Assembly: GCF_900541275.1 (NCBI RefSeq)
Contig: NZ_UQJH01000001.1
Coordinates: 248,001 to 312,000, forward strand
Direction: 5' to 3'
DNA length: 64,000 nt
Origin: an uncultured Porphyromonas sp.
GTDB taxonomy: Bacteria > Bacteroidota > Bacteroidia > Bacteroidales > Porphyromonadaceae
Made by a program: the position numbers and the translations under genes. The notes under the pieces are model-generated. The model was not told where the DNA came from, made no database searches, and saw only the letters and a list, made by a program, of their open reading frames with translations. This document shows, piece by piece, positions 40,480-47,743 of this stretch (its first letter is position 1; each line of letters starts with the position of its first letter).

Positions 40480-43044
40480 ATGACTCAGAAAACATACTCG
40501 TACGACGAGGCGTACGAAGCCACTCTGGAGTACTTTGGAGGAGATCAGCTGGCAGCTAAGGTGTGGACCACGAAGTACGCGCTTAAGGATGCCGACGGCA
40601 ATCTCTACGAGAAGTCTCCTCTCGACATGCACCACCGGATCGCTCGGGAGATAGCGAGGATCGAAGCACAGTATCCTAATGGACTTACCGAGATTCAGGT
40701 AGTAAATCTGCTGGACCACTTCCAATACTTGGTCCCACAGGGTAGCCCTATGACCGGTATCGGCAACAATCTGCAGATTGCCTCCCTCTCCAATTGCTTT
40801 GTGATCGGTCTCGACGGCCCCTCCGATAGCTATGGGGCGATCTTCAAGATTGACGAGGAGCAGGTGCAGCTGATGAAGCGTCGTGGCGGAGTGGGACATG
40901 ATATGTCCGGCATCCGCCCCAAGGGGTCATTAGTCCGCAACTCGGCCCTCACCTCTACCGGGCTTGTCCCCTTTATGAAGCGCTTCTCCAATTCTACCCG
41001 CGAGGTAGCACAGGATGGTCGTCGTGGCGCTCTTATGCTCTCCTGCTCTATCAAGCACCCTGATGTCGCTGACTTCATCGATGCTAAGATGGAGGAGGGA
41101 GCGGTGACAGGCGCCAATGTCTCCGTCCGCATCACAGACGACTTTATGGAGGCAGTGCGGGACGACAAGGACTTTACCCTCCGCTTCCCGGTCGACAGCG
41201 AGGGAGATCCCAAGTACACCAAGGTTATCAAGGCGCGCGAGCTCTGGGGCAGGATCATCCACAATGCGTGGAAGAGTGCCGAGCCGGGCGTCCTCTTCTG
41301 GGACACTATCCTTAAGGAGTCTATCCCCGACTGCTATGCGGACTTCGGTTTTGAGACTATCTCTACCAATCCCTGTGGAGAGATACCGCTCTGCCCTTAC
41401 GACAGCTGTCGCCTGCTGGCTGTCAATCTCTATGGGTACGTCAGGGATCCATTTACAGACCATGCTTCCTTTGACTTCGACCTCTTCAGAGAGCATATCG
41501 GCTGCGCTCAGCGACTGATGGATGACATCATTGACCTTGAGAAGGAGAAGATCGACACCATCCTCGCCAAGATCAAGAGTGACCCGGAGAGCGACGAGAT
41601 CAAGTACGTCGAGCACCACCTTTGGGAGAAGATCCGGGAGAAGACGCTCAAGGGACGCCGCACTGGACTTGGGATCACAGGTGAAGGGGATATGCTGGCT
41701 GCTCTTGGTCTCCGATATGGGACCAAGGAGGCGATCGACTTTGCCGTCAAGGTTCAGCAGACGCTTGCTCTCAGTGCCTATCGTAGCTCCGTCACGATGG
41801 CACAGGAGCGCGGAGCCTTCGAGATCTACGACCCCAAGCGCGAGGAGGACAATCCCTTTATCCTCCGCATTAAGGAGGCTGACCCTAAGCTCTATGAGGA
41901 TATGGTCAAGCATGGTCGTCGTAACATTGCCTGCCTGACCATCGCCCCCACAGGATCCACCAGTCTGATGACCCAAACCACCTCCGGTATCGAGCCAGTC
42001 TTTATGCCGGTCTACAAGCGCCGACGCAAGGTAAATAGCAATGAGGTGGCGGACAGCACCCACCCCACCTTTACCGATGAGACGGGGGATGTCTTCGAGG
42101 AGTTTATCGTCTACCACCCAAAGTTTAGGGACTGGATGAAGGCGAGCGGCATCCCCACCGACAAGGAGTATACACAAGAGGAGATCGACGCCCTGGTCGA
42201 GCGCTCACCCTACCATAAGGCCACCGCCAATGACGTGGACTGGGTCTCCAAGGTCAAGATGCAGGGTGCTATGCAGAAGTGGGTGGACCACTCCATCAGC
42301 GTCACCGTCAATCTCCCCAATGACGTAGACGAGGAGCTCGTCAATACCCTCTACCTCACAGCTTGGGAGGCTGGTTGCAAGGGCTGCACCATCTACCGTG
42401 AGGGCTCACGGGATGGTGTGCTCCTCTCCACAAAGAAGAAGGAGGAGAAAAAGGAGCCCGAGCTGCCTACGCTCACATTCACTGCAGACGGCATGGAGCC
42501 TCTGAAGCGTCCTGATGAGCTGGAGGCGGACATCATTCGCTTCCAGAATAACAAGGAGCGCTGGATCGCCTTCATCGGTATGCGTGACGGTCGTCCCTAC
42601 GAGATCTTTACCGGTATTGATGACGAGGACGAGGGGCTCTATATCCCCAAGCGTGTCACTCAGGGTAAGATCATCAAGGTCTACGAACCGGATGGATCCA
42701 AGCACTACGACTTCGAGTTCTCCAATAAGCGTGGACTGCGCACTACGGTCGCCGGACTGGATGAGAAGTTCAATCCTGAGTTCTGGAACTATGCGAAGTT
42801 CATCTCCAGCGTCCTCCGCTATGGTATGCCGATCGACCAAGTAGTCAATCTCGTCCGTGGACTTGACCTCGGAAATGAGAGCATCAACACCTGGAAGAAT
42901 GGTGTCGAGCGAGCTCTCAGGCGGTACATTACATCCGGGACCGTGGCAGATGGTCAGACCTGTCCCAACTGCGGCTCCCACCAGCTAGTCTACCAGGAGG
43001 GGTGCCTTATCTGCAAGGACTGCGGCACCTCAAGGTGCGGCTGA
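40480..43044 (+). CDS. nrdJ: Adenosylcobalamin-dependent (class II) ribonucleotide reductase
   Basis: 854 residues. The first redox Cys lies in SLSNCFVIG, the radical-site loop is STNPCGEIPL, and the barrel segment IAPTGSTSLM follows. A zinc-ribbon tail CPNC...CKDCGTSRCG carries the second Cys pairs. It reduces ribonucleotides to deoxyribonucleotides with coenzyme B12, needing no oxygen. It is monocistronic and ends at a very strong terminator. A 415-codon open frame on the opposite strand is a codon-bias shadow. Confidence 0.97.
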   Translation: MTQKTYSYDEAYEATLEYFGGDQLAAKVWTTKYALKDADGNLYEKSPLDMHHRIAREIARIEAQYPNGLTEIQVVNLLDHFQYLVPQGSPMTGIGNNLQIASLSNCFVIGLDGPSDSYGAIFKIDEEQVQLMKRRGGVGHDMSGIRPKGSLVRNSALTSTGLVPFMKRFSNSTREVAQDGRRGALMLSCSIKHPDVADFIDAKMEEGAVTGANVSVRITDDFMEAVRDDKDFTLRFPVDSEGDPKYTKVIKARELWGRIIHNAWKSAEPGVLFWDTILKESIPDCYADFGFETISTNPCGEIPLCPYDSCRLLAVNLYGYVRDPFTDHASFDFDLFREHIGCAQRLMDDIIDLEKEKIDTILAKIKSDPESDEIKYVEHHLWEKIREKTLKGRRTGLGITGEGDMLAALGLRYGTKEAIDFAVKVQQTLALSAYRSSVTMAQERGAFEIYDPKREEDNPFILRIKEADPKLYEDMVKHGRRNIACLTIAPTGSTSLMTQTTSGIEPVFMPVYKRRRKVNSNEVADSTHPTFTDETGDVFEEFIVYHPKFRDWMKASGIPTDKEYTQEEIDALVERSPYHKATANDVDWVSKVKMQGAMQKWVDHSISVTVNLPNDVDEELVNTLYLTAWEAGCKGCTIYREGSRDGVLLSTKKKEEKKEPELPTLTFTADGMEPLKRPDELEADIIRFQNNKERWIAFIGMRDGRPYEIFTGIDDEDEGLYIPKRVTQGKIIKVYEPDGSKHYDFEFSNKRGLRTTVAGLDEKFNPEFWNYAKFISSVLRYGMPIDQVVNLVRGLDLGNESINTWKNGVERALRRYITSGTVADGQTCPNCGSHQLVYQEGCLICKDCGTSRCG

Positions 43045-43063
43045 TACTAGTTCTGTAATCCGT

Positions 43064-43113
43064 AAATCCCGAGGGGGTGTCGATCTTAGCTGATCGACAC
43101 CCCCTCGGGATTT
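43064..43113. terminator. Bidirectional terminator after nrdJ, 22-bp perfect stem
   Basis: Arms 43064-43085 and 43092-43113 are perfectly complementary (AAATCCCGAGGGGG... and ...CCCCCTCGGGATTT) with loop TTAGCT. It separates convergent nrdJ and the GIN-domain gene. It is unusually long for the window. Confidence 0.9.
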
Positions 43114-43134
43114 ATTATAAGGGATATACGGGAG

Positions 43135-43938
43135 TCACTTGGGACGTGATACCTTGATCACACCGCCAGAGTCCTTCTCGCTCCTGTACTCTCCTCTGCA
43201 GGTGATGCGGATCACCCCGCCGGAGTCTGCCTCAAGGGCTGCCCCATCTGCGATAAGATCTTTGCCATCAAAGACCCCCGCAGAGTCACACTCCACATTG
43301 GCAAAGCCTGCCCTCCCACGGGCACTTATTCTTGCGCCGGAGTCGACACTGAAGCTTCCTCGCTTTATCTCGCCTCGGATCACTACTGAGGCACCGGAGT
43401 CCGCTGAGGCTGTGAGCCGATCGAAAACTCCCGACACGCTGACCCGACCTCCACTATCAGCCTCTATGTCGATCCTGGGGCAGTCACCATTAATACGGAT
43501 CTCACCGCCTGAGTCGGCAGAGAGCGACAGTGAGCTGAAGCGAAGTCCCTTATCATCCATCTTGATAGAGGCTCCTGAGTCACACGAGATCTCTCTGATG
43601 GCAGAGGGATCCTTGGTCACAATGATGGCGATGCACTTACGCCTTGGCAAGTTACCGAGGAAGTCGCCCCTCCTTGACTTGCGCCTCAGCTCCAGCGAGC
43701 CGCTCCTTGAGTCTTTCTTGCATATGATCTCAGAGGGCTCATCGCAGTATATCTCTACACGCTCGTCCGCTCCACGAGCAACTCGAGCGATGATACCATC
43801 CTCGAGCTCTATTTCTACGGGAGTAAAACCAAGCGAAACGGTCTTGTCTGGAGTACCGGCTTGCATCAGCGGAGTACTGAGCAGCATGGCGAGCATCGCC
43901 ATAAGGGGTAAAGTCATTGATTTCACAACAAAGTACAT
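43135..43938 (-). CDS. Secreted GIN-domain (DUF2807-like) protein with eight DSG repeats
   Basis: 267 residues with a Sec signal peptide (hydrophobic segment about residues 8-27, ending near QAG). Residues 118-265 hold eight turns, each with a D-S-G/A motif, at 120, 142, 161, 180, 199, 218, 238 and 256, about 19-20 residues apart, each followed by alternating hydrophobics, as in a right-handed beta-helix. This is the pattern of putative auto-transporter head GIN domains common in Bacteroidetes. Function unknown. The opposite strand is fully open because of the repetitive code; I treat it as a shadow. Confidence 0.8.
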   Translation of the reverse strand: MYFVVKSMTLPLMAMLAMLLSTPLMQAGTPDKTVSLGFTPVEIELEDGIIARVARGADERVEIYCDEPSEIICKKDSRSGSLELRRKSRRGDFLGNLPRRKCIAIIVTKDPSAIREISCDSGASIKMDDKGLRFSSLSLSADSGGEIRINGDCPRIDIEADSGGRVSVSGVFDRLTASADSGASVVIRGEIKRGSFSVDSGARISARGRAGFANVECDSAGVFDGKDLIADGAALEADSGGVIRITCRGEYRSEKDSGGVIKVSRPK

Positions 43939-44082
43939 TAAGGGTTATCCGATGGTCAAATATAAGCGAATATATAGCATCCCCAAAAAGAATCTCAGGG
44001 GCTTGAAGAAAGTATTGTATCGTACCTGACTGGATAGAGTTCGGTGAATTCTATTACCGCTATTGGTCCGGGGTCACAGGGC
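43939..44082. other. Gene-free stretch upstream of the GIN-domain gene
   Basis: No convincing promoter, ORF or RNA was found. The segment leads into the GC-rich repeat at 44097. Confidence 0.5.
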
Positions 44083-44096
44083 AGTCTCTTGTGGGA

Positions 44097-44177
44097 GAGA
44101 CTCCGGTCCCGAGGGGATGAAACTCCTGTCCCGCAGGAGGAAACTCCGGCTCCGAGGGGTTGAAACTCCAGGGATGA
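44097..44177. repeat. GC-rich tandem repeat, about 22-bp unit, 3.7 copies
   Basis: Units begin GAGACTCC or GAAACTCC at 44097 (22 bp), 44119 (21 bp), 44140 (22 bp) and a partial one at 44162. Each has the form GAAACTCC-GG-TCCCG-AGGGG. Unit 2 contains a perfect hairpin CTCCTG-TCCCG-CAGGAG; the others are weaker palindromes. Just upstream AGTCTC (44083-44088) and GAGACT (44097-44102) also pair. Confidence 0.85.
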
Positions 44178-44403
44178 CGCATTTAAGTTATACAGCCATG
44201 CGAAACGCACCTTTTTGAGCGTCTCTTCGTCAGTTACGCTATCTTATCGGGCGAGTCGGACGAGTCGACCGGAACGAACGAACTGCGGTGCAACTCGGAG
44301 GGGTGATTTATTCCCCACTCTTTGCGATGAGTTGAATGACTTATGTAATAGCTCAAATGCGTCAGCCCTATGTGCAAAGTATGCGAGAGGGGCTTCCTTT
44401 GGG
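44178..44403. other. Gene-free stretch before the SprT-like gene
   Basis: Short open frames exist on both strands but none has recognisable content, initiation context or conserved composition. No RNA gene seen. Confidence 0.5.
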
Positions 44404-44411
44404 TAACTTTG
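44404..44411 (+). promoter_or_regulatory. -7 element TAACTTTG immediately before the SprT-like start codon
   Basis: TAACTTTG ends 4 bp before the ATG at 44416. Bacteroidetes transcripts start about 5-7 nt after this element, which would place the start at or next to the ATG and give a leaderless message. No matching -33 TTG. Confidence 0.5.
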
Positions 44412-44415
44412 CAGT

Positions 44416-45063
44416 ATGAGACCAACAGCTGACTTTCTGGAGGAAAGATTTGGAGAGTTCAATCAGACCTTCTTCGGGGACGCCCTACCCCCTATTCCCA
44501 TCCTGCTGAGTGATGTCAAGAGCTACGCAGGAATGTATGTGCATCGTCGGCGTACCTCCGGTGTGACCCGTCAGATCAAGATCAATGTCCGGATGGATCT
44601 TCCTTGTGAAGTATATGAGGACACTCTGCTCCACGAGATGATCCACTATGCGATCGACTTCTCAGGCAAGCGTGATGATGCACCTCATGGGACACTCTTT
44701 AGGCAGATGATGGAGAGGATCAATAAGGAGGGCGGTCGTCACATAAGTATCTCTCACAGTCTCCCGAGAGGAACGACCGATCACATCGATCGCCGTCCTC
44801 GCTGGCATGTGGTTGCGGTACTAACTACCACCCAAGGTCCTATGGTCAAGGTGTTGCCCCTGATCGCCCAACGCATATGGCGTTACTACGATGCCGTCAT
44901 CAAGTCTCCGGAGGTGAGTGAGATCCGTTTCTTTATGACCCGAAACCCCTACTTCAATCGTTACCCGGTCTCAGGGGTCTTCACGGCTCACCTGATAGAC
45001 AGCGATGAACTGGAGCGGGAGCTCTCAGACGCCACACCCATACCGGATAACCTCCGGAGATAA
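44416..45063 (+). CDS. SprT-like domain protein (putative zinc metallopeptidase)
   Basis: 215 residues. The SprT-like N-terminal domain shows an HEMIH zinc motif (His73, Glu74, His77) after LLHEMIHYAIDFSGKRDD, with APHGTLFRQMMERIN supplying the usual third-ligand region. The C-terminal ~110 residues are not recognised and lack a CxxC zinc ribbon. Related eukaryotic Spartan cleaves DNA-protein crosslinks; the bacterial function is unclear. The ATG chosen is the only Met before the domain begins. Confidence 0.85.
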   Translation: MRPTADFLEERFGEFNQTFFGDALPPIPILLSDVKSYAGMYVHRRRTSGVTRQIKINVRMDLPCEVYEDTLLHEMIHYAIDFSGKRDDAPHGTLFRQMMERINKEGGRHISISHSLPRGTTDHIDRRPRWHVVAVLTTTQGPMVKVLPLIAQRIWRYYDAVIKSPEVSEIRFFMTRNPYFNRYPVSGVFTAHLIDSDELERELSDATPIPDNLRR

Positions 45064-45084
45064 GCCGAGAGCGACTGTGCCAGA

Positions 45085-46065
45085 TCAGTAACTGGTAAAC
45101 TTCAGCTCCAGTCCGGTCGTCTCGACGAGACGGAACATGGTGTTCATGATATGGATCGCAGTCCCGGCAGCCCCCTTCATCAGATTGTCCATCGATGAGA
45201 CAATGAGCAACTTGTCATCCAGCTTGGCGAGGTGGATGAGGGTGTTATTCGTATTCTGCGTGTCTCTCACGTCCGGGTACTCGTCCCTAATGTAGACAAA
45301 GGCAGAGGGGTCAAAGAAGTCGGTATACATTTTCTCCGCCTCCTCAGCAGTGAGGGGGGAGTTCATGTATATCGTCGAGTACATCCCTCTATTGAAGCCA
45401 CCACGCATCGGGATCATACTGATCTCCTTGTGGAATCCCCCCTCTTGTAGGTCAGATAGCGTCCTGTAGATCTCGTCCTGCTGGTGATGAGAGAAAGGAG
45501 AGTAGACGTGCATTTGGTCAAAAATCGCCTCGTAGGATAGCCCCTTGTCCTTCTCCGGACGAGCAAACGCCTGAGTCTTACCGGAGACGCAGTGGATATG
45601 CAGGTCACTCTGGAGGAGACCCTCCCGCGCTAGAGGCAGGAGGGGAAGCTCCACTGCCTCAGCAAAGGAGCCAGGGACAGAGACATACTGAGCATCGACG
45701 ATCTCGTCCTTATAGGCCTCGACCAAGCCGTAGACAAAGGTCTTGTCCGCATCAACGGAGTGGCGGTTCTCATGACCAAAGTCAATCACGCGTATGCCCT
45801 CCGGCATAGGGTGATTCTCCAAGAATGTGCGTGACATCCCGCTCGGCAAGCAGATAAAGAGGACATCAAGCCCCTCAAAGTCCGCCTCATCGGTGAAGCG
45901 CAGCGTCCGCATACTGTGGAGATCATGGTAGAGCTCCGAGACATTCATCCCACTACGCCATGGAGAGTAGATCATCCGGAGATCCACATCCGGATGCTTG
46001 ATCACGAGGCTGTACAGCTCTGCGACGGTATACCCTTCGCTACCTACTATACCTACATTTATCAT
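45085..46065 (-). CDS. ArgC-family N-acyl-glutamyl-phosphate reductase homologue lacking the catalytic Cys
   Basis: 326 residues. The Rossmann start VGIVGSEGYTVAELYSLVIKHP corresponds to the GASGYTGAEL region of ArgC, and VIDFGHENRH, VYGLVE and the C-terminal LMKGAAGTAIHIMN follow the family. ArgC reduces N-acetyl- (in Bacteroides N-succinyl-) glutamyl phosphate in arginine synthesis. The catalytic NPGC(Y/F) motif reads VPGSF, with Ser133 (codon TCC at 45667-45669) in place of Cys; the His region (193-194) remains. No other arginine gene is adjacent. It overlaps the ABC-F stop by 4 bp. Confidence 0.85.
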   Translation of the reverse strand: MINVGIVGSEGYTVAELYSLVIKHPDVDLRMIYSPWRSGMNVSELYHDLHSMRTLRFTDEADFEGLDVLFICLPSGMSRTFLENHPMPEGIRVIDFGHENRHSVDADKTFVYGLVEAYKDEIVDAQYVSVPGSFAEAVELPLLPLAREGLLQSDLHIHCVSGKTQAFARPEKDKGLSYEAIFDQMHVYSPFSHHQQDEIYRTLSDLQEGGFHKEISMIPMRGGFNRGMYSTIYMNSPLTAEEAEKMYTDFFDPSAFVYIRDEYPDVRDTQNTNNTLIHLAKLDDKLLIVSSMDNLMKGAAGTAIHIMNTMFRLVETTGLELKFTSY

Positions 46066-47705
46066 TCCTTGCTCTCGTTATAGATTTTTGTCCTCTGCTC
46101 CGCAACGACAGGGTCTTGCAGATAGGTATCAAAGTCAGATCGCTTATCGATGATGCCATTGGGACCAAGCTCGATGACACGATTCGCAACCGTCTGTATA
46201 AACTGGTGATCGTGGCTCGCCAAAAGGATATTTCCGGGGAAGTTGATCAGCGTGTTATTAAATGCCTGAATGCTCTCCAGGTCCAGGTGATTGGTGGGAG
46301 AGTCGAGGATAAGGACATTGGCATTGGTGAGCATCATCCGTGCAATCATGCAGCGCATCTTCTCTCCTCCGCTCAGGACCTTCACCTGCTTCTCCAGCTC
46401 CTCCCCGCGGAAGAGCATACGACCGAGGTACCCCTTGAGGTAGACCGCATTGGTGTCCGCAGAGAATTGTGCCAGCCAGTCCACAAGGTTCATCGTTGAG
46501 TCGAAGAACTTTCCGTTCTCCAGCGGTAGGTAGGCGGATGTGACCGTCTGCCCCCACTCGTAGTGTCCCTCGAGGGGCTCGCGATTTCCATTGATAATCT
46601 CGAAGAAAGCGGTCATCGCTCGCGGGTCACGGGAGAGGAAGACGACCTTATCATCCTTCTCAACATTGAAGCTCACCCGGGAGAAGAGCAACTCCTCGCC
46701 CGATCCATCGATCGTCGGAGCCTTCACTGCCAGATCCTCTATGGTAAGGATCTTATTCCCCACCTCACGATCAGGAGTAAAGATGATCCCCGGGTAGCGT
46801 CTCGTGGAGGGCTTGATCTCCTCGACATTGAGCTTATCGAGCATCTTCTTACGCGAGGTGGTCTGCTTACTCTTGGCCACGTTGGCGGAGAAGCGACGGA
46901 TGAATTCCTCCAGCTCCTTCTTCTTCTCCTCCATCTTCTTATTTTGCTGCTGGAGCTGCTTCAACGCCAGCTGACTACTCTCATACCAGAAGTCATAGTT
47001 ACCCGGATAGAGAGTCACCTTACCATAGTCAATATCGACGGTGTCGGTGCAGACCGCATTGAGGAAGTGTCGATCATGGCTGACGATCAGGACGGTATTG
47101 TCGATGTCCTGGAGGTAGTCCTCCAGCCATGCCACCGTATCGATATCAAGGTCATTGGTCGGCTCATCGAGGAGCAGGTTGTCCGGCTTGCCGAAGAGGG
47201 CGCGAGCAAGTAGCACTCGCACCTTCTGCTTACCATTAAGGTTAGCCATCAGCTCGCCATGGAGCTCCTCCGGGATGCCGAGTCCGCTCAGCAGCTGAGC
47301 TGCGTCACTCTCCGCATTCCACCCCTCCATGAGAGCAAACTTTTCCTCAAGCTCTGCCGCGCGAATACCGTCCGCATCAGAGAAGTCCTCCTTAGCGTAG
47401 AGTGCATCCTTCTCCTCCTTCACTGCCCAGAGGGTACTATGTCCCTGCATAACGGTATTGAGCACCGTCTCGTCGTCAAAAGCGAAGTGGTCCTGCGACA
47501 GCACGGAGAGTCGCTCACTTGGTCCAAAGGTAATGGTGCCTCTCGTGGGTGATAGCTCTCCGCTGATCATACGGAGCAGGGTAGACTTTCCTGCTCCATT
47601 GGCACCGATAACACCATAGCAATTCCCCGGGAGGAATTTCAGATTAACGTCCTTAAATAAGGTCTTCCCTCCAAATTGTATGGCGAGATCGTTGACTTCA
47701 ATCAT
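46062..47705 (-). CDS. ABC-F family ATPase, YbiT-like, with a degenerate second site
   Basis: 547 residues, two ABC domains, no membrane segment. Domain 1: Walker A GANGAGKST (34-42), DEPTNDLD (180-187). A charged coiled linker spans about 240-300. Domain 2: the Walker A position reads FLSRDPRAMTA (356-366), not GxxGxGKT; signature LSGGE (444-448) is intact; Walker B is LDSPTNHLD with Ser469 where the catalytic Glu is expected. ABC-F proteins act on ribosomes. Loss of site 2 may be a group feature rather than decay. It is followed by the ArgC homologue. Confidence 0.9.
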   Translation of the reverse strand: MIEVNDLAIQFGGKTLFKDVNLKFLPGNCYGVIGANGAGKSTLLRMISGELSPTRGTITFGPSERLSVLSQDHFAFDDETVLNTVMQGHSTLWAVKEEKDALYAKEDFSDADGIRAAELEEKFALMEGWNAESDAAQLLSGLGIPEELHGELMANLNGKQKVRVLLARALFGKPDNLLLDEPTNDLDIDTVAWLEDYLQDIDNTVLIVSHDRHFLNAVCTDTVDIDYGKVTLYPGNYDFWYESSQLALKQLQQQNKKMEEKKKELEEFIRRFSANVAKSKQTTSRKKMLDKLNVEEIKPSTRRYPGIIFTPDREVGNKILTIEDLAVKAPTIDGSGEELLFSRVSFNVEKDDKVVFLSRDPRAMTAFFEIINGNREPLEGHYEWGQTVTSAYLPLENGKFFDSTMNLVDWLAQFSADTNAVYLKGYLGRMLFRGEELEKQVKVLSGGEKMRCMIARMMLTNANVLILDSPTNHLDLESIQAFNNTLINFPGNILLASHDHQFIQTVANRVIELGPNGIIDKRSDFDTYLQDPVVAEQRTKIYNESKE

Positions 47706-47743
47706 TCCTAATCATCCTAATATTAACGTGGGCGACAAAGGTA

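Noticed and set aside
40930..42177. 415-codon ORF antisense to nrdJ
   Set aside because: It mirrors a strongly coding gene with GC-rich third positions; translation shows no family features and has no promoter or start context. The same applies to antisense frames in pckA, alaS, carB, purF and others.
43139..44029. 296-codon plus-strand ORF opposite the GIN-domain gene
   Set aside because: Ser/Pro-rich low-complexity product caused by the repetitive DSG code on the other strand. The minus-strand gene has a signal peptide and family pattern.
44215..44406. 63-codon plus-strand ORF in the repeat-bearing spacer
   Set aside because: No recognisable content, no promoter, and overlapping open frames on the other strand of similar length; looks like chance.
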